Source: Gemmatimonadales bacterium (lineage in GTDB: Bacteria; Gemmatimonadota; Gemmatimonadetes; Gemmatimonadales; GWC2-71-9). Taken from it: a stretch of DNA of 32,669 nucleotides. The notes beneath the pieces were generated by a model. It worked only from the letters and a program-made list of their open reading frames with translations, did no database searches and was not told the origin of the DNA. The position numbers were made by a program, and so were the translations under genes. This document shows, in pieces, positions 21,702 through 29,203 of the stretch. The stretch covers positions 1-32,669 of the forward strand of contig JAUYMC010000272.1 of the NCBI GenBank assembly GCA_030699545.1, written 5' to 3'. How positions within the stretch are numbered: the stretch's first letter is position 1; each line of letters begins with the position of its first letter.

Positions 21702-23278
21702 AGACCTGCCCCGTCTGTTCGACCTCCTACGCCGACGATGTGAAGTTCTGCCCGAACGACGGGCAGACGCTGCGCGCCGCCGCCCCCGCGGCGAATCTGG
21801 TCGGCCAGGTGGTGGCGGACCGCTATCACGTGATCAAGAAGCTGGGCGAGGGCGGGATGGGCCAGGTCTATCTCGCCGAGCACGTCAAAATGGGCCGCCG
21901 CAGCGCGATCAAGGTGATGAACCCCGCGATGGTGCACGACCCCGACGCCGTGGCGCGGTTCAACCGCGAGGCGTCGAATGCGAGCCGGATCACCCATCCC
22001 AACGTCTGCGCGATTTACGATTTCGGGGAGACCCCCGACGGACTCATCTATCTCGCGATGGAATTCATCGAGGGCGAGCCGCTCACCGATCTCCTCGAAC
22101 GCGGCGGCGCGCTCGCGCTGCCCCGGGCCGTCGACGTTTTCCTCCAGGCCGGCGACGCGCTGCAGGCGGCACACGATCTGGGGATCGTGCACCGCGATTT
22201 GAAGCCCGACAACATCATGTTGACCCGCCGTAAAGGCGGGGGCGATACGGTGAAAGTCGTGGATTTCGGGATCGCCAAGGCGGTCGGCGGGGACGAGTCG
22301 GGCCAGAAGGTCACCAAGACGGGGCTCGTCGTCGGGACGCCGGAGTTCATGAGCCCCGAGCAGCTGTCGGGGGACACGCTCGACGGTCGCAGCGATCTCT
22401 ACTCGCTGGCGCTCGTCTTCTACCGGATGCTCACCGGCAAGCTGCCGTTCGAGGCGACGACGGTGCAGGAGACGATGATCAAGCGCCTGACCGATGAACC
22501 GGCCACGCTCGCGGCGTCGCGTCCCGACCTCGCGTTCCCGCCCGGGCTGCAGCCGGTGCTGGACACGGCGCTGGCACGCACCCCGATGGAGCGCTATCAG
22601 AGCGTCGCGAAATTCGCCGCGGATGTCGCCGCGATCACCGGACGTCCCGGTCCCGCGGCCGTGCCGCAGACGCGCGCCCCCGCCGATACGGAAGGCAAGA
22701 CCCAGCTGCTCGACGCGACGCCCGGGGGAGCGACCCAGCGCATCTCTGTCCCGAAGGCGCCGGCAGCGCCGCCGCCGCCAACGCGCAAGCGGTCGTTCGT
22801 CCCTGCCGTCATCGCGGCCTTGGTGGTGCTCGCCGGCGGCGGCGCGTGGGTGGTGCTGAACGGCGGCAACCGGGGCACCGACGGCATGGCCGTCGATACG
22901 GCCGGGCAGCGGTCGAACGACACGGTGACGATGGGCGGCGCGCAGCTCGGGAACCGGACCACGCCGCCGGCGCCGCCGGCGCCGCCGCCACCGGCCCGCA
23001 CGAACGCGCTCACCAACGCGACGGCGACCGACTCGCTCGATGCGCTGTTCGACACGATCGACGACCTGAGCGGCGGCATGCTGCGGGACGCGGCGCTCGA
23101 CATCTATAATGCCGCCGGGATGTCCGATCAGAACCGCGCGATGGCCGCGTATCTGACGGCGAACGGATTCGCCAAGCTCGACGATCGGACGCGGACGTGC
23201 GACTGGGCGCAGCGGGCCGTCGCACTCGCCCCCCAGTCGCAGCCGTACCGGGCGCTCCGACAAGAAGCCTGCCGCTGA
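21698..23278 (+). CDS. Membrane Ser/Thr protein kinase with N-terminal zinc ribbon
   Basis: 526 residues. A short ribbon (C4, C7, C18, with Asp21 in the fourth place) precedes a Hanks-type kinase domain about 43-315: GEGGMGQV, AIK (K72), HRDLKPDN (D167), DFG (D189), GTPEFMSPEQ. A Pro-rich linker contains threonines such as EGKTQLLD (332-339), possible phospho-sites for FHA binding. One transmembrane helix (about 367-386) is followed by a Thr/Pro-rich segment and a small helical domain (445-526) with two cysteines, probably extracytoplasmic. GTG start overlaps the FHA gene's stop; the PP2C gene follows after 2 bp. Kinase and phosphatase likely act as a pair on shared targets. Confidence 0.94.
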   Translation: MKTCPVCSTSYADDVKFCPNDGQTLRAAAPAANLVGQVVADRYHVIKKLGEGGMGQVYLAEHVKMGRRSAIKVMNPAMVHDPDAVARFNREASNASRITHPNVCAIYDFGETPDGLIYLAMEFIEGEPLTDLLERGGALALPRAVDVFLQAGDALQAAHDLGIVHRDLKPDNIMLTRRKGGGDTVKVVDFGIAKAVGGDESGQKVTKTGLVVGTPEFMSPEQLSGDTLDGRSDLYSLALVFYRMLTGKLPFEATTVQETMIKRLTDEPATLAASRPDLAFPPGLQPVLDTALARTPMERYQSVAKFAADVAAITGRPGPAAVPQTRAPADTEGKTQLLDATPGGATQRISVPKAPAAPPPPTRKRSFVPAVIAALVVLAGGGAWVVLNGGNRGTDGMAVDTAGQRSNDTVTMGGAQLGNRTTPPAPPAPPPPARTNALTNATATDSLDALFDTIDDLSGGMLRDAALDIYNAAGMSDQNRAMAAYLTANGFAKLDDRTRTCDWAQRAVALAPQSQPYRALRQEACR

Positions 23279-23280
23279 CC

Positions 23281-24312
23281 ATGTTCGGACGCTCGTCGAA
23301 ACCGATCCGCGTCGAGGTCTTCGCCAAGACCGACCTCGGGCGCTCGCGTGAGCACAACGAGGACCGGTTCTTGGTCGCCGACCTCACGCGCAAGGCGGCA
23401 TCGCTGCAGCCCCAGGTGCGCCAGCACGACATCGGCGAGCGCGGCACGCTGTTCGTCGTGGCGGACGGGATGGGCGGCGCGGCCGCCGGCGAGGTGGCGA
23501 GCGAGATGGCGACCGACACGATCTACGCGCACCTCGTGAAGACGTGGCATGAAGAAGACGATCCCACGCCGCAGCGCTTCGCCTACCGGCTCAAGGAAGC
23601 CGTCGAAGCCGCGAATTCGAGCATTCACGCGCACGCCAAGGCGCATCCCGAAGTGCGCGGCATGGGCACGACCACGACGGCCGCCGGTGTGCTCGCCGAT
23701 CATCTCTACCTGACGCAGGTGGGCGACAGCCGTGCCTACCTGGTGCGCGCCGGCACGGCGTATCAGCTCACCAAGGATCAGTCGCTGACGCAGCGGCTCG
23801 TCGAGGCCGGCGAGCTGACCGAGGAAGAAGCGGCGCGCAGCGAGCGCAAGAACATCATTCTCCAGGCGCTCGGCCCCGATCCCAAAGTCAAAGTGGATCT
23901 GACGCACCAGGACGTCCGGCGCGGCGACGTTCTGGTGCTCTGCTCCGACGGCCTGTCGGGCCAGGTCCGCAAAGACGAGATCGCGCGCATCGTCACCGAG
24001 GCCCCCGACCTCAGCGCCGCGTGCGATCAACTGGTCGCGCTGGCGAACGAGCGCGGCGGCCCCGACAACATCACGGTAGTCATCGCGCGTTTCGATGGCG
24101 ACGGGTTACGCCCCTCCGGCCAGCACGAAGACGTCGGGCATCAGGTCTATCCGCTGATCGACACCGAGACGAGCACCGAGCCCGTCCCCGTCTACAAGGG
24201 CAGCCGCCCGCCGGTGCCGTCGCGCGACGCCCGCGTCCGCACCCGCACGATCGTGCTCGCCGCGCTCGCGGTGATCGCCGCCGTCGTCTGGTACTTCACC
24301 CGGAGCCCGTGA
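23281..24312 (+). CDS. PP2C-family Ser/Thr phosphatase, membrane-anchored
   Basis: 343 residues. The metal-dependent phosphatase domain spans about 11-272: HNEDRF (25-30), VADGMGG (60-66) with D62, GMGTTTTA (128-135), QVGDSRAYL (146-154), CSDGLSG (221-227) with D223, and GGPDNITVV (259-267) with D262. All expected manganese-binding acidic residues appear present. The C-terminus has a linker and a single transmembrane helix (about 322-339) with almost no residues beyond it, so the enzyme faces the cytoplasm as a tail-anchored protein. It should dephosphorylate the neighbouring kinase and its targets. ATG 23281 is chosen because it starts just after the kinase stop. Its TGA overlaps the next gene's GTG. 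Confidence 0.95.
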   Translation: MFGRSSKPIRVEVFAKTDLGRSREHNEDRFLVADLTRKAASLQPQVRQHDIGERGTLFVVADGMGGAAAGEVASEMATDTIYAHLVKTWHEEDDPTPQRFAYRLKEAVEAANSSIHAHAKAHPEVRGMGTTTTAAGVLADHLYLTQVGDSRAYLVRAGTAYQLTKDQSLTQRLVEAGELTEEEAARSERKNIILQALGPDPKVKVDLTHQDVRRGDVLVLCSDGLSGQVRKDEIARIVTEAPDLSAACDQLVALANERGGPDNITVVIARFDGDGLRPSGQHEDVGHQVYPLIDTETSTEPVPVYKGSRPPVPSRDARVRTRTIVLAALAVIAAVVWYFTRSP

Positions 24313-25691
24313 AAGCCCAGTTCACGTTTCTCTCGGGCGCCCGGGCCGGGCAGGTGGAGGCCTTCCGGAAGGGATACATCGGGCTGGGGCGCCACCCCCT
24401 GTCGGATGTGCGGTTCGATGCCGAGCGCGATCTCGACGTGTCGAGCCGCCATGCCTCCATCGTGCGCAGGCCCGAGGGATTTGTGCTCCAGGACCTCGGG
24501 AGCCGCAACGGCACCTTCGTCAACGGCGAGCGGATCAGCGGCGACGTCCCGCTCAAGGACGGCGACGTCATCGGGTTCGGCGCCAACGGCCCGGCGCTCG
24601 AGTTTCACGCGATCGCGTCCGACGAGCCGGTGATCGCCGAGCGGCACTCGACGCCGCCGGGCGTCTACCGCGCGACCCCGATGTCGTCTCCCGCGCCCCC
24701 CCCTCCGCCCTCGCGGCCGAGCACCGGGGTCCGGATCGCGGTCGAGGTCGCCCGCCAGACCGCGCAGCTGCGGCGCACGACCAAAGTGCTCATCGTGCTG
24801 TTGGTCGTCGCGGCGAGCGCGTTTGCCTGGCTCCAGTGGCAGAGTGGCCGGCGCGACGAGCTGCTGGCGCAGCAGCAGGTGCGTGCCGACAGCGCCTTGC
24901 AGGGCGTGCGGGCGGCCCTCGTCGAATCGCAGTCCGAGACCAGCCGCCTGCGCCGCGCGCTCGCGGAGGCCGGAACCAGCGGCGAGTCGGTCACCCGGCT
25001 GCGCGCCGCGCTCGCCGCCGCCGAGGAGCGCCAGCGGGCGATCGCCAGCGCGGCCGGCGGCGTCGATTACCGCGCGATCTCGCACAAGAACCAGGACGCC
25101 GTCGCGATCGTGCTGGTCGAGTTCTCGGATGCCGAGCGCTACAGCGGCACCGCGTTCGCGGTCGACTCGATCGGGACGCTCGTCACGAACAAGCACATCC
25201 TGGCGGGCGAAAGCGGCAAAGGGATTCCCCGCCGCATCGGCGTGGTTTTCTCCGGCAGCACACAGATGTGGCGCGGTGAGGTCGTCGGCGTAGCCCCGCA
25301 CGCCGATATCGGCGTCCTTCGGGTCTCCATTAAGGGAGGAACGCCGCGCGTCGCCGGCCTGGCGCGCAGCCGTCAGGGGATCGAGCGAGGCGACCCCGTG
25401 GCGATCATCGGCTATCCGATGGGGTTCGATTTACCGATGGAGGCGCAGGGCCAGCGCCCGATCGCCGAGCCGACGCTCACCGTCGGCACCGTCAGCAAGA
25501 CCCTGACCGCGGTGGTCCAGGTGGACGGTTACGGCGCGCCCGGCTCCTCAGGCAGTCCGATTTTCGATCGCGACGGCCGCGTGATTGCGGTGCTGTACGG
25601 CGGCGAGCGGGAATCGCAGGGGAAGATCATTTTCGCCGTCCCCGCGTACATCGTGGCCGATTATCTGAAGTCGCTCAACCTGCTGCGCTGA
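24309..25691 (+). CDS. FHA / transmembrane / coiled-coil / trypsin-like protease protein
   Basis: 460 residues from the GTG at 24309, which overlaps the PP2C stop. FHA domain about 3-100: GLGRHPLSDV (25-34), SSRHAS (45-50), GSRNGTFVNGERI (64-76). A Pro-rich linker precedes one transmembrane helix (about 158-176), then a helical, heptad-like region (180-248), then an S1-type protease domain (258-460) with TNKHIL (H296), PHADIGVL (D333) and GSSGSPIFD (S414 nucleophile), an intact triad. With the FHA inside, the coiled coil and protease lie outside the membrane. It is therefore a candidate effector that reads cytoplasmic phosphorylation and changes extracytoplasmic proteolysis. No PDZ domain is present, unlike DegP/DegS. 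The 3' end overlaps the convergent nagZ-like gene by 17 bases. Confidence 0.93.
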   Translation: MKAQFTFLSGARAGQVEAFRKGYIGLGRHPLSDVRFDAERDLDVSSRHASIVRRPEGFVLQDLGSRNGTFVNGERISGDVPLKDGDVIGFGANGPALEFHAIASDEPVIAERHSTPPGVYRATPMSSPAPPPPPSRPSTGVRIAVEVARQTAQLRRTTKVLIVLLVVAASAFAWLQWQSGRRDELLAQQQVRADSALQGVRAALVESQSETSRLRRALAEAGTSGESVTRLRAALAAAEERQRAIASAAGGVDYRAISHKNQDAVAIVLVEFSDAERYSGTAFAVDSIGTLVTNKHILAGESGKGIPRRIGVVFSGSTQMWRGEVVGVAPHADIGVLRVSIKGGTPRVAGLARSRQGIERGDPVAIIGYPMGFDLPMEAQGQRPIAEPTLTVGTVSKTLTAVVQVDGYGAPGSSGSPIFDRDGRVIAVLYGGERESQGKIIFAVPAYIVADYLKSLNLLR

Positions 25692-27114
25692 TCCCACCCA
25701 CCCGGCGCGCCGCCGCGCGCTGAAGCAACGCCTGGCCGTGCCACGCCCCCAGCACCGGCGCATTACCCGGGATCTGCGCCACGAGCCGCGGATGCGCAAA
25801 TAACACGACCAGTGCCGCCCCCCGCGCGACCCGCGCGAGTTGCGCCAGCGAGCGGGGACCGAGATCCGCGCGACCTTTCCACGAGCGGGGCTCGGCGTAG
25901 AGCAGGACCACCCGGCTCACCCCGGGGCGGCGCCCCGGGGTCAGCCGAATCCCACCCGCTCTGAGTGTTTCGTGAAACACATCGCGCGGCGGAATCGAGT
26001 ACGGGCCGCCGACGTCGTCGTCCACAATCCGGACATCGAGCGGCGGCGTGAGTGGCAGCGACGCCTCGCCGCGCAGCCAATGCACAGCGCGATCCCCGAG
26101 CCCATCGGCGAACCGCTCGTGCGCCGACAGCTCGGCGTCGTCCAGCACATCGGCCGCCTCGCCACCCCACTTGACCAGTGCGGCGTCGAACCGCCCCAGC
26201 GCGGCATCGGCCACTTCGGCGGAAAGCGCGTCGAGACTGCGCACCACGCCTGCCCAATCGTTCGGGTAGAGCAGCACGTCGCACCCCGCCTGCACCGCCG
26301 CGATGGCCGCTGGACCTTCGGCCTGCGCCGCGGTCGCGCCCGCCATAATGAACGCGTCGGTGACGATCAGCCCCTGAAACCCGAGGCCCTGTCGTAAGCG
26401 GTTCAGGATCGGCGGCGAGAACGTCGCGGCGGATCCCGTCGGGTCCAGGGCGGGATACGCGACATGCGCCGTCATGACGCTGCCGGCGCCGGCCGCGAGG
26501 GCCGCCGCAAAGGGCGCGAGATCGTCCCGCTCCAGCACCTCGGCGGCGGTCTCCACGACGGGGAGCGCTTCGTGCGAATCCACCGTTGCGCGGCCGTGGC
26601 CGGGGTAGTGCTTCACGCACGCCAGGACGCCGTGCTCCTGGCACCCACGCACCCACGCGGCGGCGTGCGCGCCGACGCGGGCGGGATCGGCGCCGAACGC
26701 GCGGGTCTGGACGATCGGATTGCGCGGCTCGTTGTCGAGATCGCAGACCGGCGCAAACGTCCAGTTGATCCTGGCCGCTCGGGCCTCCGCCCCGGTGATG
26801 GCGCCGGCGGTGTACGTCGCTTCGAGATCGTCGAGGAACCCGAGGGCGGCGGGGGGAGGCAGCTCGACGAGCCCGCGGACCTGTTGCCCCGGCCCGCGCT
26901 CCAGGTCGGCGCCGATCAGGAGCGGGCGGCCGGCGCGCGCGCGCAGATCCCGCGTCAGTGCGGTGACCGCCGCGCGGGTCCCACCAAAGAGAATGAACCC
27001 GCCGACGCCGGCCGCGAGGGCGGCGTCGATCTTCGCACGCTCGTGCGCAAACGATCCTCGCCGCCAGCGCAGCGCGGGGAAGACCAGCCGGGCGCGGGAA
27101 GGGAGCGGGTTCAC
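25675..27114 (-). CDS. nagZ: Glycoside hydrolase family 3 beta-N-acetylhexosaminidase, NagZ-like
   Basis: 479 residues, longer than E. coli NagZ (341) because of an extra C-terminal domain (about 355-479). Core motifs: GADLERG (68-74), KHYPGHGRATVDSHEALP (168-185) with the dyad D179/H181 typical of NagZ, and GLIVTDAF (248-255) with nucleophile D253. It removes N-acetylglucosamine from muropeptides in recycling. No signal peptide, consistent with the cytoplasm. The GTG start overlaps the anmK stop (GTGA), so murQ-anmK-nagZ form one unit in which the products share a pathway. The C-terminal domain resembles the second domain of GH3 enzymes and might close the active site. The 3' end overlaps the protease gene on the other strand. 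Confidence 0.9.
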   Translation of the reverse strand: MNPLPSRARLVFPALRWRRGSFAHERAKIDAALAAGVGGFILFGGTRAAVTALTRDLRARAGRPLLIGADLERGPGQQVRGLVELPPPAALGFLDDLEATYTAGAITGAEARAARINWTFAPVCDLDNEPRNPIVQTRAFGADPARVGAHAAAWVRGCQEHGVLACVKHYPGHGRATVDSHEALPVVETAAEVLERDDLAPFAAALAAGAGSVMTAHVAYPALDPTGSAATFSPPILNRLRQGLGFQGLIVTDAFIMAGATAAQAEGPAAIAAVQAGCDVLLYPNDWAGVVRSLDALSAEVADAALGRFDAALVKWGGEAADVLDDAELSAHERFADGLGDRAVHWLRGEASLPLTPPLDVRIVDDDVGGPYSIPPRDVFHETLRAGGIRLTPGRRPGVSRVVLLYAEPRSWKGRADLGPRSLAQLARVARGAALVVLFAHPRLVAQIPGNAPVLGAWHGQALLQRAAARRVGGISAAG

Positions 27115-28214
27115 GCGGGCGTGATGTGTCCGAGCACCCGCGGCCCGCGCGCGCCGGTGGCCCCCGGTAGATTGCCGGGCAAGCCGAGCATGGTGCGGTG
27201 GCCGAGGAAGGCGAAGGCGACGGCTTCCTTCGCTTCGCCGTCGAAGAACAGCTGCTCGAAGGGCACGACGGGTCGCGGCTGCACGCGTGCCGCCAGGCGC
27301 TCGACGAGCGCCGGGTTGCGCGCGCCGCCGCCCGAGATCACGAGCTCGGCGTCCCACGGCGCCACGGCCCGGCCGATCGTCTCGGCCGTGAGGGTGGTCG
27401 CCGTTGCCACGGCGTCGTTGTCCGACCCTCCGGCCTTCCGGACGCGCGCCAGCAGCCGGTCGGCGTACTCGATGCCGAACCGCTCGCGCCCGGTGCTCTT
27501 GGGCGGCGCTTGCGAGAAGTAGGGATCCGCCAGCAGCTCGTCGAGGACCTTCGCGAGCGGGCGGCCGCGCCGGGCCCGTTCCCCATCGCGATCGAAGGCG
27601 GCGTCGGGGTCCACTCGGCGGGTAATGGCGTCGATCACCGCGACGCCGGGGCCGGTGTCGAACGCCAGCGCTCCCTCGGTGACACCCAGCCGCGGGACCC
27701 AAGTGACGTTGGCCATGCCTCCGATATTGAGGAGCAGCCGGCCGCGCTCGGCGTGGCCGAACAACATCACGTCGGCGAGCGGCACCAGTGGCGCGCCCTG
27801 TCCGCCCGCCGCAACGTCGCGGCCGCGGAAGCCGCTGACCACGCGGACGCCGAGGCGCTCGGCGATCACCGCGGGATCGCCGATCTGGAGCGTTGCGCGG
27901 CCGGGCTCGTGCCAGATCGTCTGTCCGTGGGAGGCGATGAACGCGAGGTCGCGCGGCTTGGTCTTGGCAGCCGCGAGGAGGGCGAGGACGGCGCCGGCGA
28001 AGCGCTCGCCCAGGGCGACGTGCAGAAAGGCGAGGTCCTTCGGCGAGCCGCGCGCCATCGCGTCGATGATGGCGCCGCGCTCCGCCGCGCTGTAGGGCTC
28101 CTGGCGGAACGCGACCAGCGTCGCCGCCGGGGCGTCGCTCAATCGTACCAGCGCCGTCGACACGCCATCGAGCGATGTGCCCGACATCAACCCGACGGCG
28201 AGGACGTCGGTCAT
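27111..28214 (-). CDS. anmK: Anhydro-N-acetylmuramic acid kinase
   Basis: 367 residues, the family's usual length. ASKHA-fold motifs: GLMSGTSLDGV (8-18) binds ATP phosphate, ASHGQTIWH is the substrate strand, LLNIGGMANVTW and AFDTGPGVAVID are the central motifs, and ELVISGGGARNP is the adenosine region. It phosphorylates and hydrolyses 1,6-anhydro-MurNAc to MurNAc-6-phosphate, the substrate of MurQ encoded directly upstream. That the pathway uses anhydro sugars means lytic transglycosylases exist elsewhere in the genome. ATG 28214 overlaps the murQ stop; the anmK stop overlaps the nagZ-like GTG. Confidence 0.96.
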   Translation of the reverse strand: MTDVLAVGLMSGTSLDGVSTALVRLSDAPAATLVAFRQEPYSAAERGAIIDAMARGSPKDLAFLHVALGERFAGAVLALLAAAKTKPRDLAFIASHGQTIWHEPGRATLQIGDPAVIAERLGVRVVSGFRGRDVAAGGQGAPLVPLADVMLFGHAERGRLLLNIGGMANVTWVPRLGVTEGALAFDTGPGVAVIDAITRRVDPDAAFDRDGERARRGRPLAKVLDELLADPYFSQAPPKSTGRERFGIEYADRLLARVRKAGGSDNDAVATATTLTAETIGRAVAPWDAELVISGGGARNPALVERLAARVQPRPVVPFEQLFFDGEAKEAVAFAFLGHRTMLGLPGNLPGATGARGPRVLGHITPA

Positions 28215-29143
28215 GGTGGCGATTGGACCGCCGGCGGGTCTCCCACGACGGGACGCACGAACCCTCCCGCCTGGTCGAGCAGGCGCTGCGCCTCGCTTGG
28301 GTCCACACCCCGGCGCGCCATGACGATGGCGAGCTTGACGCTGCCCCCGGCGGCCTCGATGGCGCTCCGGGCGGCCTCGCGGCCGATGCCGCAGCATTCC
28401 ATGACGATGCGCTCGCCCCGATCCCGCAGCTTGGCGCTCCAGGCCATCAGGTCCACCATCAGATTGCCGTAGACCTTGCCGAGGCGGATCATCGCCCCCG
28501 TCGTCAGCGTGTTGAGGACGAGTTTGGTGGCCGTCCCGGCCTTGAGGCGCGTGGATCCCGTCAGTGCCTCCGGGCCCACGACCGCCGCAATCACGACGTC
28601 GCAGGTTTCGGCCAGCTGCCGCGGGGGCGGTGCGCACGTCACGAGCATCGTCGCGGCGCCGAGCGTCTGCGCCCGCGACAGCGCGGCCCGGACGTACGGT
28701 GTCGTTCCCGAGGCGGCGATGCCCACCACGATATCGCGCGCTGTCACGATCGCGTTGTTCATCGCCTCGGTACCGGCGTTGACGTCGTCTTCCGCGCCCT
28801 CGACGCTCTTCACCAGCGCCCCATATCCGCCGGCGATCGTGCCCACGACCATCGTCGGCGGCGTGCCGAACGTCGGCGGGCATTCCGCGGCGTCGAGGAC
28901 GCCGAGCCGTCCCGAGGTGCCGGCCCCGACATAGACGAGGCGGCCGCCGGCGCGAAAGGCCGACACGACCAGCTCGATGGCGCGCGCGATCACCTCGCGC
29001 TGCCCGTGCACCGCCGCCGCGACGGTGGCGTCCTCCGCGTTGAGGAGGTCGACGATGTCGAGACTCGAGGCGACGTCGATGCGCTCGGTGCGCGGATTTC
29101 GTTGTTCCGTGGTGCGCGGGTCGTGAAAGTCGGCGTTTGACAT
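28211..29143 (-). CDS. murQ: N-acetylmuramic acid 6-phosphate etherase
   Basis: 310 residues. A SIS-fold lyase that splits the D-lactyl ether from MurNAc-6-phosphate to give GlcNAc-6-phosphate. Motifs: TEQRNPRTERID near the start, YVGAGTSGRLGVLDAAECPPTF (71-92), with E87 corresponding to a catalytic Glu of the E. coli enzyme, VEGAEDD with E118 as the second, GIAASGTTPYV, and GSTRLKAGTATKLVLN. The order murQ > anmK > nagZ-like is a compact peptidoglycan-recycling operon. It has a promoter facing away from ggt. No separate MurNAc PTS or permease gene is visible here. Confidence 0.96.
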   Translation of the reverse strand: MSNADFHDPRTTEQRNPRTERIDVASSLDIVDLLNAEDATVAAAVHGQREVIARAIELVVSAFRAGGRLVYVGAGTSGRLGVLDAAECPPTFGTPPTMVVGTIAGGYGALVKSVEGAEDDVNAGTEAMNNAIVTARDIVVGIAASGTTPYVRAALSRAQTLGAATMLVTCAPPPRQLAETCDVVIAAVVGPEALTGSTRLKAGTATKLVLNTLTTGAMIRLGKVYGNLMVDLMAWSAKLRDRGERIVMECCGIGREAARSAIEAAGGSVKLAIVMARRGVDPSEAQRLLDQAGGFVRPVVGDPPAVQSPP

Positions 29144-29159
29144 GGCGGGAGTGGCGTCA

Positions 29160-29197
29160 AATTAGACGTTGACCGCGGGCCGGGTCAACTTCAAGAT
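29160..29197. promoter_or_regulatory. Divergent murQ/ggt promoters built on an inverted repeat
   Basis: GTTGACC (29168-29174) and GGTCAAC (29183-29189) form a 7-8-7 inverted repeat. Each arm supplies a TTGACC -35: plus strand 29169-29174 with -10 CAAGAT (29192-29197) for ggt; minus strand 29188-29183 with -10 CTAATT (29165-29160) for murQ. Both spacers are 17 bp. The ggt -10 ends 6 bp before its ATG, so that mRNA may be leaderless. Confidence 0.6.
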
Positions 29198-29203
29198 TCA
29201 GCG

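Noticed and set aside
21521-23263. 580-codon minus-strand frame opposite the kinase
   Set aside because: Shadow of the kinase gene; no recognisable domains.
24021-24308. Longer start for the FHA-protease gene
   Set aside because: The extra 96 codons are a shadow of the PP2C gene; GTG 24309 starts right at the FHA domain.
20775-25691. Part of a type VI secretion locus
   Set aside because: Kinase, PP2C and FHA proteins fit, but no Tss gene is present and a murein-recycling operon follows.
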